From Amycolatopsis sp. NBRC 101858 (GTDB taxonomy: Bacteria; Actinomycetota; Actinomycetes; Mycobacteriales; Pseudonocardiaceae), in the NCBI RefSeq assembly GCF_030269325.1, contig NZ_BSTD01000009.1:62001-126000 (forward strand): a stretch of 64,000 bases of DNA, in the 5' to 3' direction. The translations under genes were made by a program, and so were the position numbers. How positions within the stretch are numbered: the stretch's first letter is position 1; every line of letters starts with the position of its first letter. The notes under the pieces were generated by a model. That model saw nothing but the letters and a program-made list of their open reading frames with translations. It had not been told where the DNA came from and searched no databases. Positions 1-8,700 of this stretch are shown here, piece by piece.

Positions 1-628
1 AGGAGGCGAACCAGTAGACGTCGCCGCCGGTCAGCGGGAGCACGCCGACCTCGGTGCCGGGGGCGAAGGTGGTGCTCAGCCCGGGGATCGCCGCCGGCCG
101 GGCGATGCCGCGGAAGGCTGAGCTGCCGCTGTAGACCGGCCCGGGGTGGTGGGGGAAGAGGGCGCGCCGGATCGGGCTGTGGATGCCGTCCGCGGCGACG
201 ACGAGGTCGGCTCGGATCTCGCCGCCGGCGAAGCGGACGACGCCGTTTTCGGTCACTTCGGTGACCTCGGTGCCGGTGCGCAGGAGGTCGGCGGGGAGGG
301 CGTCGAGCAGGCCGGCGATGAGATCGGCCCGGTGGATGCCGGCGAGCGGGCGCCCGTGGCGGCGCCGGAAGCCGTCGGCGTCCCACCGGGCGACCCACCG
401 GCCGCGTCGGTCACGGAGGCCGCCTTTGTCTTGGGCGGCGAGGTGTTCGCCGAGGTCGACGCCGAGTTCGTCCAGGCAGCGCAGGGCGTTCGGCCAGAGC
501 GAGATGCCGGCGCCGACGTCCCCGAACTCTTCGGCTCGTTCGAGCACGGTGACGGTCCAGCCCGCCCGGTGCAGCCCGATCGCGGCCCCCAGGCCACCGA
601 TTCCCCCGCCGACGACCACTGCGCGCAT
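1..628 (-). CDS. FAD-dependent monooxygenase, N-terminal part (runs off left edge)
   Basis: About 209 N-terminal residues are visible from ATG 628. Residues 5-14 carry the GGGIGGLG nucleotide-binding loop of the PHBH/UbiH-type flavoprotein hydroxylases. The segment LVVAADGIHSPIR near residue 155 is the DG motif that contacts FAD and the NAD(P)H pyrophosphate. An AGGAGG-like ribosome site lies just upstream. Family members hydroxylate small aromatic or polyketide substrates in the cytosol; the substrate here cannot be read. It is divergent from a TetR gene 51 bp away, and the shared region holds two operators, so that regulator probably represses it. The C-terminus lies outside the window. Confidence 0.9.
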   Translation of the reverse strand, partial: MRAVVVGGGIGGLGAAIGLHRAGWTVTVLERAEEFGDVGAGISLWPNALRCLDELGVDLGEHLAAQDKGGLRDRRGRWVARWDADGFRRRHGRPLAGIHRADLIAGLLDALPADLLRTGTEVTEVTENGVVRFAGGEIRADLVVAADGIHSPIRRALFPHHPGPVYSGSSAFRGIARPAAIPGLSTTFAPGTEVGVLPLTGGDVYWFAS

Positions 629-636
629 GGCTCCTC

Positions 637-668
637 CTCTACATCTGTAGAGGACACTACACCTGTAG
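637..668. promoter_or_regulatory. Tandem palindromic operators between the monooxygenase and TetR genes
   Basis: CTCTACATCTGTAGAG at 637-652 is a perfect 7+2+7 inverted repeat. CTACACCTGTAG at 657-668 is a second, perfect 5+2+5 copy. Both share CTACA-N2-TGTAG and their centres are 18 bp apart. The first copy overlaps the leader of the monooxygenase and the second lies next to the TetR start. This arrangement is typical of a TetR dimer pair controlling a divergent promoter and its own gene; binding itself is inferred. Confidence 0.8.
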
Positions 669-679
669 AGTGCGTCTTC

Positions 680-1219
680 GTGGACCGGCTTTCGGTGATT
701 GGTGACGCGGCGATCGAGGTGATCGCGGCGGAGGGCATGCGCGGGCTGACGCACCGGGCGGTCGACCGTGCGGCCGGGTTGCCGCTGGGCTCGACGTCGT
801 ACTACGCGCGCACACGGGCGGCGCTGCTGTCGTTGACGATGGCGCGGATGGTGGCGCTGGACCAGGTCCCGCCGCGGCCGGGTGGGCTGGCGGAGTCGAT
901 CGCGGGGTTCGCGTTCGAGGCGATCACATCCGGCCGGACGCGGATGCTGGCCCGGTACGAGTTCGCACTGGAGGCGACGCGGCGCCCGGAGCTGCGCGCG
1001 GTGTACGACGAGGGTGGGTTGCTGATCCGCCGCTTGGCGGTGGAGGCGTTGAGGGAGGCGGGTTCGTCCGACCCGGTTCGGCACGCGACGGTGGTGGTGA
1101 ACTGGCTGGAGGGGACGATCTTCGACTCTTTGGCCGGGACGGGTTCTCTTGCGCCGCCTGGTTTCGAGGCGTTGGTGGAGAGTGCTCGGGAGCTTTTGGC
1201 CGGGATCGGGGTGGGGTGA
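680..1219 (+). CDS. TetR-family transcriptional regulator
   Basis: 179 residues from GTG 680. The N-terminal helix-turn-helix (about residues 16-45) contains GMRGLTHRAVDRAAGLPLGS followed by TSYYARTRAALL, the usual TetR recognition helix and Y-x-h-F/A turn. The rest is the variable all-helical ligand domain. GTG 680 was chosen because it leaves the normal 10-15 residues before the HTH and because longer in-frame starts would run through the operators. A TAGAGT element 8 nt upstream would make the message leaderless or nearly so. It probably represses the divergent monooxygenase through the CTACA-N2-TGTAG sites. Confidence 0.88.
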   Translation: MDRLSVIGDAAIEVIAAEGMRGLTHRAVDRAAGLPLGSTSYYARTRAALLSLTMARMVALDQVPPRPGGLAESIAGFAFEAITSGRTRMLARYEFALEATRRPELRAVYDEGGLLIRRLAVEALREAGSSDPVRHATVVVNWLEGTIFDSLAGTGSLAPPGFEALVESARELLAGIGVG

Positions 1220-1317
1220 GTCCGGTTGTCCACAGGCCTGGTGGGATGTGGACAACCGGAGTTCTTCGGCGGTCTTGGACCTGGTCTCAAAACTTAAGGG
1301 TGTGTCACTGCGTAACC

Positions 1318-2104
1318 TGCCGTGCCGCGCTGGAGGGCATCTTGTTCGTGCTCGACACCGGCTGCCGCCGGCGAGACCTACCCGAGGAGCTCGGATGCGG
1401 TTCCGGGCACACCGCGTGGCGGCGGTTACGTGAGTGGCAGGACGCCGGCGTGTGGGACCGGCTGCACCGGCTCGTGCTCGACGAGCTGTCCACCATCGAC
1501 GAGCTCGACTGGACCAGAGGCTGCATCGACGCGGTGTCGGTGCGGTCGAAAAGGGGGGCGAGCTGACCGGCCGCAGCCCCACTGACCGGGGTAAAGCCGG
1601 CTCCGAGTACCACGTTCTGTGCGACGCGAACGGGCTACCGCTGCACATCATGTTGTCGGCGGCAAACACCCACGACAGCATGCTGTTCGAGCCGCTGCTG
1701 GACACGAACCCGACCGTGCGCGGCCACCACGGCCGGGCGGGCCGGCCACGATGCCGACCGGACAAGCTGCACGCCGACAAGGGCTCGACTACCGCCGCTG
1801 CCGCCGCTACCTGACCCGCCGCGGTATCAAGGTCCGTATCGCCCGGCGCGGGCTTGAGGGCGAGTCCCGCCTCGGCCGGGTCCGCTGGGTCGTCGAACGC
1901 ACGATCTCCTGGCTGCTGCGGTTCAAACGCCTCGGGCTCCGCTACGAACGCACCACGCTGGCGCTACTCACGCTGGCCTGCACCGTGATCAACGTCCGCC
2001 GGCTCATAAAGATCGAGCGCGGAGCAGGTCCTCGGGTCGGCACGGGGCCCCCGTCACCACGAGGGAGATCGATCTCCCGGAGGAGGCTGCAGCCGCGTTG
2101 CTGA
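1318..2104 (+). pseudogene. Decayed IS5-family (DDE) transposase
   Basis: Three frames together spell an IS5-type transposase. Frame 1 (to 1566) has RAALEGILFVLDTGCRRRDL and the first catalytic Asp in CIDAVSVRSK. Frame 3 (about 1545-1775) has SPTDRGKAGSEYHVLCDANG and the second Asp in SAANTHDS. Frame 2 (about 1785-2020) has the catalytic Glu in RWVVERTISWLLRFKRL. The first switch lies on an A4G6 run near 1550 and is a -1 shift, matching the programmed frameshift used in this family. The second, near 1780, has no slippery run and looks like a one-base loss after HADKG. The usual first 40 or so residues are also missing and no terminal inverted repeats were found. The copy should be inactive. 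Confidence 0.82.
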
Positions 2105-2166
2105 CGCCACCATCGACGGGGATGAACGAGCACTCTCGTCGGGAAGTGATCAGCCATCGGTGGGGC

Positions 2167-2182
2167 CGCCTCGTCAGAGGCG
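2167..2182 (-). terminator. Short hairpin over the stop of the cold-shock gene
   Basis: CGCCTC-GTCA-GAGGCG is a perfect 6-bp stem with a 4-nt loop that includes the stop codon of the cold-shock gene. It has no T-tract. It may help end transcription or protect the 3' end; the assignment is weak. Confidence 0.35.
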
Positions 2183-3121
2183 TTCGATGCGGTCGGCCTG
2201 CGGGCCCCGGTCGCTCTGACGCACCGCGTACCGGACCCGGTCACCCTTCTGCAGCGGCTCCGACCCCATGATCACGGACGCGTGGGCGAAGAGATCGTCG
2301 CCGCCTGCGTCCGGGGTGATGAAGCCGAAGCCGCGGTCGCCGTCGTAGCGCGCGACGACGCCCTCGCCGCCTCGAACGGGCACGTCCCGCGCCGCCGGCC
2401 CTGCGGCCGCGGCAGGCGCCGACCGCTGCGGCGCCGTCTGGGGCTCGGCGCCCCGGACCAGGTGCACGTCGCGGGCCTGCGGGCCTTTGTCTCCACTGGC
2501 CACCTCGTAGGCGACGCGGTCGCCCTCCGCGAGCCACGTCAGCCCCTCGGCCAGGGCCCGGGCGTGAACGAAGACGTCCCCGGCGCCGGAGTCGGGGTTG
2601 ATGAAGCCGAAGCCCTTGTCCTCGTCGTACCAGGCCACCGTGCCGTCGGCACCGTCCGCGATACCGGCCGCAGCGGGTGAGCCGGCCCCTGCTCCCAGCG
2701 GGATCACATGCCCGGCCTGCGGGCCGCGCTCGCCTTCGACGATCAGGAAGGCCACCCGCTGCCCCTCGGTGACCACGCCGCCGGTCACGATGGCGGAGCT
2801 GTGCACGAAGATGTCGGCGCCGCCGCCGTCCGGCGACGCGAAGCCGTACCCCTTGCCCGGCTCGTACCAGTTGACGGTGCCGAGCAGGCCCACGGCGCTG
2901 CCGGTGGCCGCATCGGCGGTGACGCGAACGCGCAGCGCCTGGGGCCCGCGGTCGTTCTCGCCGACCTCGAAAACGACGGCCTGACCCTCGCGGAGCACTT
3001 TCGCGCCGCCGTCCCCGACGATCTCGGAGGCGTGCACGAACACGTCCGGCGAGCCGTCCTCGGGCGCGAGGAAGCCGAAACCCCGTTCGGCGTCGAACCA
3101 ACGGACGGTTCCTTGCGGCAT
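2174..3121 (-). CDS. Protein of four tandem cold-shock domains
   Basis: 315 residues. Four CspA-type OB-fold domains lie at about 1-68, 78-142, 157-222 and 250-315. Each has an RNP1-like motif (RGFGFL, KGYGF, KGFGFI, RGFGFI) and an RNP2-like motif (VFVH, IFVH, VFVH, LFAH), and each ends in an RGPQA or KGPQA signature. Linkers are short except before domain 4, which is preceded by an Ala/Pro-rich stretch (223-248). Cold-shock domains bind single-stranded RNA or DNA; most bacterial members are single domains of about 67 residues. The start at 3121 is supported by a GGAG 8 nt upstream and by alignment with the usual CspA start; the longer frame to 3199 lacks such support. Four linked domains suggest high-avidity RNA chaperoning (inference). 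Confidence 0.93.
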   Translation of the reverse strand: MPQGTVRWFDAERGFGFLAPEDGSPDVFVHASEIVGDGGAKVLREGQAVVFEVGENDRGPQALRVRVTADAATGSAVGLLGTVNWYEPGKGYGFASPDGGGADIFVHSSAIVTGGVVTEGQRVAFLIVEGERGPQAGHVIPLGAGAGSPAAAGIADGADGTVAWYDEDKGFGFINPDSGAGDVFVHARALAEGLTWLAEGDRVAYEVASGDKGPQARDVHLVRGAEPQTAPQRSAPAAAAGPAARDVPVRGGEGVVARYDGDRGFGFITPDAGGDDLFAHASVIMGSEPLQKGDRVRYAVRQSDRGPQADRIERL

Positions 3122-3324
3122 CAAAGGCTCCAGGTCGAGAGGGCGGGCACTGGCCCCCAGTCTCTCTGACAGACCTCCGGTCCGTCGGGCCGGGTCCACA
3201 GGCGGGCGGTGCGGAGCCGGGGGCGGGCCGTCGGGTGGGGCCCGCCGCGCAACGGGCCGTCCCCGCGATCACCGCACCGCTGTCGATCAACACCCCCTCC
3301 GCGCTCGCCCCTGAGAGCGCAGTC

Positions 3325-4113
3325 TCAGGCGTCCCGGCGCTGCAACACCGCGCTTCCCGCCACCAGCGCCGCCGCGGCCCAGCCCGCGCAGATCAGCAAC
3401 CCCACCCAGGGCGCGTACGGGGCCGGGGCCATCGTGATCGGGTTCGGGTGCCCCGTCTCGACCATCGCGTTCACCCCCGCGATGCCCGGGAAGTACGCCA
3501 CCAGCTCCGGCAGTCCCAGCGATGCCACGATCAGCGGCAGCGGCACCAGCAGCACGATCACCGTCACCAGCGTCCCCGCCGCGCTGCGCAGCGCCCAGCC
3601 GATGCCCGTGCACAGCAACCCCAGCAACGCGAAGTACCCGCCCATCCCGGATGCCGTCGTGAAGCCTCCTTCGAGCGTCGTCGGCAGGCCGTGGCCGTCC
3701 TTCACCGCCGTGGCCAGTGCCATGCCCGCGCAGGAAAGCGCTACGCCGTAAGCGAAGAGCACCGGGAGCAGCACTGCCGCCTTCGCCAGTGCCACGCGAG
3801 AGCGGACCGGCGTCCACAGCAGCGTCGACCGGATGCCGCCGCCCGCGTACTCGCTCGTGACGAACAGCGTTGCCAGCGCGATCACCGCGAACTGCGTCAA
3901 GTAGAAACCGCCGCCGAGGGCGATGGTGCTCGCCGACTGGGGGTCGTCGTCGAAGTGCTGGGCTATTCCGGACAGGGTGCTGTAGCCCAGCATCAGCGCC
4001 GTCCCCGCGATCAGGCACCACCACGTCGCCCGGACCGACCAGAACTTCGTCCACTCCGCCGCCACCGCTCCGGACAGGCCGCCCGCGCGTGCGCTTGAAG
4101 AAGTCACAGTCAT
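3325..4113 (-). CDS. ABC-2 type transporter permease
   Basis: 262 residues with about six hydrophobic segments (near 34-50, 70-85, 110-135, 155-170, 180-205 and 235-255) and the N-terminal AEWTKFWSVRATWW motif seen in actinobacterial ABC-2 permeases of drug or lipid exporters. It overlaps the ATPase gene by 4 bp (ATGA), so the two are translated together and should form one exporter. A small CTGAGA/TCTCAG hairpin overlaps its stop. The substrate is not identifiable. Confidence 0.9.
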   Translation of the reverse strand: MTVTSSSARAGGLSGAVAAEWTKFWSVRATWWCLIAGTALMLGYSTLSGIAQHFDDDPQSASTIALGGGFYLTQFAVIALATLFVTSEYAGGGIRSTLLWTPVRSRVALAKAAVLLPVLFAYGVALSCAGMALATAVKDGHGLPTTLEGGFTTASGMGGYFALLGLLCTGIGWALRSAAGTLVTVIVLLVPLPLIVASLGLPELVAYFPGIAGVNAMVETGHPNPITMAPAPYAPWVGLLICAGWAAAALVAGSAVLQRRDA

Positions 4114-5024
4114 GCCGACACCCCGTATTCCACCGAAGAAGCGGTCAGTTCCATGTACGCCTGCTCGAGCGACGCCGTCCGCTCGGCGAGCCCGTGCACG
4201 CGGATCCCCAGCTCGTGCACCACATCGCCGACGCGGGTGACGTCGAGACCGTCCACCACCAGCTCGTCCGGCTCGCCCGCGTGCGTCGACCCGCCCTCGG
4301 CGCGCAGCCGTGCGGCGAGCTTCGAACGTTCACCGTCGGCCGGGACGCGGACCGAGACCGTCGTGCGGGAGTTGCCCGCGATGAACTCCGCGACCGGCGC
4401 GTCGGCGAGCAGTTTGCCCTTGCCGATGACGATCAGGTGGTCGGCGGTCAGCTGCATTTCGCTCATCAGGTGGCTGGAGACGAACACCGTCCGCCCCTCC
4501 GCGGCCAGCGAGCGCATCAGCTGCCGGACCCAGCGGACGCCGTCCGGGTCGAGGCCGTTGACCGGCTCGTCGAACATCAGGACGCCCGGGTCGCCGAGCA
4601 GCGCCCCCGCGATGCCGAGCCGCTGGCCCATGCCGAGCGAGAACTGCCCGGCCCGCTTGCCGGCGACGTCCGAGAGCCCGACGGTCGCGAGGACCTCTTC
4701 GACGCGGCTCGTCGCGATCCCGTTGCTGCGCGCCATGGCCGTGAGGTGCTTCCCGGCGCTGCGGCCGGGGTGCAGTGCCTTGGCGTCGAGCAGCGCGCCG
4801 ACCTCGCGCAGCGGGTGCCGCAGCTCGGCGTAGCGCTTGCCGCCGACCAGCACCTCGCCTGCTTGTGGGTGGTCGAGGCCGACGGTCATCCGCATGGTCG
4901 TCGACTTCCCGGCGCCGTTCGGACCGAGGAAGCCGGTCACCTGGCCCGATGTGACGTCGCAGGTGAGCGCGTCGACGACGGTCTTCTCCCCGTAGCGTTT
5001 CGTGAGTCCCCTGAGCGTGATCAT
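4110..5024 (-). CDS. ABC transporter ATP-binding protein (drug-exporter type)
   Basis: 304 residues. Walker A is GPNGAGKST near residues 34-42, the signature is FSLGMGQRLGIA and Walker B is GVLMFDEPVNGLDPDG, followed by the switch His in VFVSSHLMSEM. The C-terminal 80 residues resemble the DUF4162-like tail of CcmA/DrrA ATPases. It powers the permease encoded 4 bp downstream. Start ATG 5024 has a CAGACT element 6 nt upstream, which would make the transcript leaderless. The first permease-ATPase order (ATPase first) is the common DrrAB layout. Confidence 0.93.
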   Translation of the reverse strand: MITLRGLTKRYGEKTVVDALTCDVTSGQVTGFLGPNGAGKSTTMRMTVGLDHPQAGEVLVGGKRYAELRHPLREVGALLDAKALHPGRSAGKHLTAMARSNGIATSRVEEVLATVGLSDVAGKRAGQFSLGMGQRLGIAGALLGDPGVLMFDEPVNGLDPDGVRWVRQLMRSLAAEGRTVFVSSHLMSEMQLTADHLIVIGKGKLLADAPVAEFIAGNSRTTVSVRVPADGERSKLAARLRAEGGSTHAGEPDELVVDGLDVTRVGDVVHELGIRVHGLAERTASLEQAYMELTASSVEYGVSA

Positions 5025-5100
5025 GACCCCAGTCTGGGATTTCCGGGACGCTGGGGACATCGGCCGACGGTCGCAGCCGACCCCCGACTTTCGGCGGGGT

Positions 5101-7806
5101 TCAGGCGCGGCGGCGGGTGTGCCGGGTCGGGGCGGCGGTGGCCGGGTCCTCGGGCCAGGGGTGCTTCGGGTAGCGGCCGCGCAGGTCGGCGCGGACGCCC
5201 GCGTAGCCGCTGGTCCAGAAGCCCGCGAGGTCGGCGGTGATCGCGGCGGGGCGGCCGGCGGGGGAGAGCAGGTGCAGCACGACCGGGACGCCGGCGAGGG
5301 TGGGCGTTTCGGTCCAGCCGAAGGTCTCCTGAAGTTTGACGGCGAGCACGGGTTGGTCGCCGGTGTAGTCGACCCGAATGTGCGAGCCGGACGGGACTTC
5401 CAGTCGATCCGGGGCGAGTTCGTCCAGTTTGGACGCTTCGGGCCAGGGCAGGAGGGCCTTGAGTGCGGTGCCCGCGTTGATGTTCGCGAGGTCGGACTTC
5501 CGGCGGGCGTGCGACAGGTCCAGCCAAGTGTCCACTTCGGACAGAAGGGTGGCGTCGTCGACCGCGGGCCAGGGGGCGCCGACGACGCGGTGCAGGAAGG
5601 CCATCCGTTCGCGCAGGCGGGTGGCGTCCTGGCTCCACTTGAGGAGGCCGAGGCCGTTTTCGCGGAGTCCGGTGACGAGGGCGTCGTGGACGTCCGGGGC
5701 GCGGAGGGGTTTCTCGGACAGGACGATCGCGCCGAGCTTGCGGACGCGGCGGGCCACGACGTCGCCGTCCCAGGTGATTTCGTCCACTTCGGACACGGGA
5801 CCGACGTGCGTGGCGAGGGTTTCGTCGGCGGCCGCGGCGAGGCGGATGGTGCCGTGGACGCGGCCGGGGTCGCGGGTGGCTTCGGCGATGGCCAGCCATT
5901 CGGAGTCGAGGCCGCTGCCGGGCGGGAGTTCGGCCGCGGTGCCGCCGGCCATGAGGTAGACGGGCGCGCCCCCGGGACGCCGCCGGGCGAGCCGCTCGGG
6001 GTGCGCGAGGGCGACGACCAGCGCGGGATCGGGCCGGGCATCGCCGGCCAGGTGGGGTGTGTGGCCGGTGGCTGCTCGGGTGGGAGAACGATCGGTCGCT
6101 CGCTTGCCGGCTCCGGGTTCGGTCTCGCCGGAGGGAGAACGACCGGTCGCTCGCCGGTTGGCGCCGGCTTCGGTGCTGCCGGAGGGAGAACGATCGGTCG
6201 GTTGCGGGTCGAGCCCGCGCTCGGTGGTGCTGGCGGGAGAATGATCGGTCGGTTGCCGGGCGGGGCCGCGTTCGGTGGTGCCGGAGGGAGAACGATCGGT
6301 CGGTTGCGGGTCGAGCCCGCGCTCGGTGGTGCTGGCGGGAGAACGACCGGTCACCCGCCGAGCGTTCGGGCGGTCGGTGAGCAACCCCTCGAGCCGCCGG
6401 GCGTCGCGCTTCCAGCGTCGCGAGCCCTCGTCCGCGGCTGAACGGAGCCTTCTCAACTCCGCGTTCACGTCCGTCAGCGTTGCGCCCGCGTCCAGCAGGG
6501 CCACCACCTCGGCCGCCGTCCGGGGGCCGACCTCCGAAGCGCCGTCCAGCAACGCCCGTGCCAGCCGGGGGTGCAGGCCCAGCTCCGCCATCCGGCGACC
6601 GCGTGCCGTCACCGCTCCCGAAGCGTCCGTTGCACCCAACGTCGCCAGCAACGCGCGCCCCGCCGCCAGTGCGCCCTCGCCCGGTGGGTCCCACCAGGCC
6701 AGACCGCTCCCGTCCGGCGTCGACCAGCACGCCAGCTCCAGCGCCAGCCGGGCCAGCTCGGCCGTCCTGATCTCCGGCTCCGGGTACGCCGGCAGCAACG
6801 CCTGCTCGTTCGCCGCCCAGCACCGGTACGCCCGCCCCGGCCCCTCGCGGCCCGCGCGCCCGGAACGCTGCGTGGCCACCGCCGCCGAGACGCGCACCGT
6901 CGCCAAACCGGGCAGGCCGCGTCGGTGGTCGACTCGTGGCACTCGCGCCAGCCCCGAATCCACCACCGCGCGCACGCCCGGCACCGTCAGGCTCGACTCC
7001 GCCACCGCCGTCGCCAGCACCACTCGGCGACGCGACCGCGGCCGCAGCGCATCGTCCTGGTGTGCCGCCGACAGCCGCCCGTGCAACGGCAGGACGTCCA
7101 CATCGGACAGAGACAGCATCCCCGACGTCCGCGCGATCTCGCCCGCGCCCGGGAAAAAGGCGAGCACGTCACCGTCCCCTGAGGACAGTGCCGTCCGCAC
7201 CGCCCGCGCGACGCACGCCTCGATGCGCTCACCCCGCGCCGGCGGGACGTACGAGAAAGCCACGGGATAGGTCGCCACCGAGGCCGTGATCACCGGGGCA
7301 TCACCCAGGAGCGTCGCGAGCCGGCCCGCGGCCACCGTCGCCGACGTCGCCAGCAGGCGCAGGTCGTCGCGCAGCCCCGCGCGGACGTCGAGCAGCAACG
7401 CCAGCAGCAGGTCCGCGTCCAGGTGCCGCTCGTGGCACTCGTCGAGCAGCACCGTCGACACCCCGGGCAGCTCGGGATCGCCCTGCACGCGCCGCACCAG
7501 CAGCCCCGACGTCACGACCTCGATCCGGGTCCGCGCCGACACCTTCCGGTCGCCGCGCACCGCGTACCCCACCGTCTCGCCGACCGGCTCACCCAGCAGC
7601 GCGGCCATCCGGGAAGCCGCCGCGCGGGCAGCCAGCCGCCGCGGCTCGGCGACGACCACCCGGCCGCCGGACGAAGCCAGCGCCAGCGGCACCAGCGTCG
7701 TCTTCCCCGTCCCGGGCGGCGCGACGAGGACCGCGGTGCCGTGGGCGTCCAACGCGGAAAGGAGCTCGGGCAGGACAGCGCGAACCGGGAGATCGGGCAG
7801 CTTCAC
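5101..7806 (-). CDS. hrpB: ATP-dependent RNA helicase HrpB (DEAH/DECH) with a repeat insert
   Basis: 901 residues from GTG 7806, overlapping the upstream stop by GTGA. Walker A is APPGTGKTT (about 29-37), motif II is LLDECHERH, motif III is ATSAT and motif VI is QRSGRAGREGPG. A helicase-associated domain follows and the HrpB C-terminal domain ends the protein (about 600-901). Typical HrpB is near 820-850 residues; the excess is a low-complexity insert at about 480-585 encoded by a 51-bp tandem repeat with a 17-residue unit (TDRSPSGTTERGP-like). The insert lies between the helicase-associated and C-terminal domains, probably as a disordered loop. HrpB is a conserved helicase of uncertain cellular role. 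Confidence 0.95.
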   Translation of the reverse strand: MKLPDLPVRAVLPELLSALDAHGTAVLVAPPGTGKTTLVPLALASSGGRVVVAEPRRLAARAAASRMAALLGEPVGETVGYAVRGDRKVSARTRIEVVTSGLLVRRVQGDPELPGVSTVLLDECHERHLDADLLLALLLDVRAGLRDDLRLLATSATVAAGRLATLLGDAPVITASVATYPVAFSYVPPARGERIEACVARAVRTALSSGDGDVLAFFPGAGEIARTSGMLSLSDVDVLPLHGRLSAAHQDDALRPRSRRRVVLATAVAESSLTVPGVRAVVDSGLARVPRVDHRRGLPGLATVRVSAAVATQRSGRAGREGPGRAYRCWAANEQALLPAYPEPEIRTAELARLALELACWSTPDGSGLAWWDPPGEGALAAGRALLATLGATDASGAVTARGRRMAELGLHPRLARALLDGASEVGPRTAAEVVALLDAGATLTDVNAELRRLRSAADEGSRRWKRDARRLEGLLTDRPNARRVTGRSPASTTERGLDPQPTDRSPSGTTERGPARQPTDHSPASTTERGLDPQPTDRSPSGSTEAGANRRATGRSPSGETEPGAGKRATDRSPTRAATGHTPHLAGDARPDPALVVALAHPERLARRRPGGAPVYLMAGGTAAELPPGSGLDSEWLAIAEATRDPGRVHGTIRLAAAADETLATHVGPVSEVDEITWDGDVVARRVRKLGAIVLSEKPLRAPDVHDALVTGLRENGLGLLKWSQDATRLRERMAFLHRVVGAPWPAVDDATLLSEVDTWLDLSHARRKSDLANINAGTALKALLPWPEASKLDELAPDRLEVPSGSHIRVDYTGDQPVLAVKLQETFGWTETPTLAGVPVVLHLLSPAGRPAAITADLAGFWTSGYAGVRADLRGRYPKHPWPEDPATAAPTRHTRRRA
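6084..6389. repeat. 51-bp tandem repeat inside hrpB
   Basis: The motif GAGAACGATCGGTC recurs at 6084, 6135, 6186, 6237, 6288 and 6339, exactly 51 bp apart. Units at 6186 and 6288 are identical over their length. The sixth unit degenerates after about 20 bp. The period is a multiple of three, so the repeat keeps the helicase frame and adds 17 residues per copy. Confidence 0.95.
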
Positions 7807-8633
7807 TTCTCGGTGACCTCGGGTGGGGCGGGCAGCTGGTAACCGGACGGCCCGATGTTCGCGTTGAGCGAGCGCAGCCATTCGCCGGAGGAGATCATCT
7901 TGCGGATCGCGTCGTCGACCGCGTTCACGCCCTGGCTGTCGCCCTTGCGCAGCCCGACGCCGTAGCTCTCCTTCGAAAACGCCTTCCCGACGACCTTCAG
8001 CAGCTCGGGGTCGCGCGTGACGTAGCCCGCGAGGATCACCCCGTCGGTGGTCATCGCGTCGATCTGGCCGGCGAGCAGCGCGGTCACGCAGTCCGGGTAC
8101 CGCGGGTACTCGACCAGCTGCACGGCCTGCGCGAACTTGTCCTTCACCTGCTGCGCCGGCGTCGACCCGGTGACCGAGCACAGGCGGCGCCCGTTGAGCG
8201 TCTCCGGGCCGGTGATGTCCGGGGACGTCCGCCGCACCAGCAGGTCCTGCCCGGTGGTGAAGTACGGCCCGGCGAAGGCCACCTGCTGCTTGCGCTTGTC
8301 GGTGATCGAGTAGGTCGCGACGACCAGGTCGACCGCGCCGGACGTGAGGTCCGTCTCGCGCGTCGCGGACGTCGTCTCGCGCCACGTGATGTCCTTCGCG
8401 GCGACCCCCAGTTCCGACGCGACGAAAGTCGCGACGTCGACGTCGAACCCGACGAACCGGCCGTCGACCGTGCGCTCGGAAAGCCCCGGGGCGTCGAACC
8501 GGATGCCGATGGTCAGGTGATCCGTCGCACTGGCACGGGTCACCAGCGAGTCGGTCGGCGAGACCTTCGACGGACCGCAGGCCGCCGCCGTGACCAGCAG
8601 CAACGCCGAACCGAGGAGCGTCCGCCACCGCAT
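7803..8633 (-). CDS. Glutamate-type ABC transporter substrate-binding lipoprotein
   Basis: 276 residues. An N-terminal signal ends in the lipobox TAAAC (Cys near residue 19). The body is a class II periplasmic binding fold of family SBP_bac_3: LTIGIRFDAPGL, VGFDVDVATFVASELG and DLVVATYSITDKRKQQVAFAGPY-type segments. This matches GluB-like amino-acid binding proteins of actinobacteria. No permease or ATPase gene is adjacent, so its partners are elsewhere. The 3' end overlaps hrpB by 4 bp; a joint transcript is likely, though the functions are unrelated. Confidence 0.9.
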   Translation of the reverse strand: MRWRTLLGSALLLVTAAACGPSKVSPTDSLVTRASATDHLTIGIRFDAPGLSERTVDGRFVGFDVDVATFVASELGVAAKDITWRETTSATRETDLTSGAVDLVVATYSITDKRKQQVAFAGPYFTTGQDLLVRRTSPDITGPETLNGRRLCSVTGSTPAQQVKDKFAQAVQLVEYPRYPDCVTALLAGQIDAMTTDGVILAGYVTRDPELLKVVGKAFSKESYGVGLRKGDSQGVNAVDDAIRKMISSGEWLRSLNANIGPSGYQLPAPPEVTEK

Positions 8634-8700
8634 CGCGCCCCTCCCTCCGCCGTCGCCGTGCCCTCACGTGGTTCTCAGGTCCTCCCGTTAGCCTAAGTGC

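Noticed and set aside
3311..3328. Terminator CTGAGA/TCTCAG at the ABC permease stop
   Set aside because: Only a 6-bp stem overlapping the stop codon, with no supporting T-run; mentioned in the gene entry but not listed.
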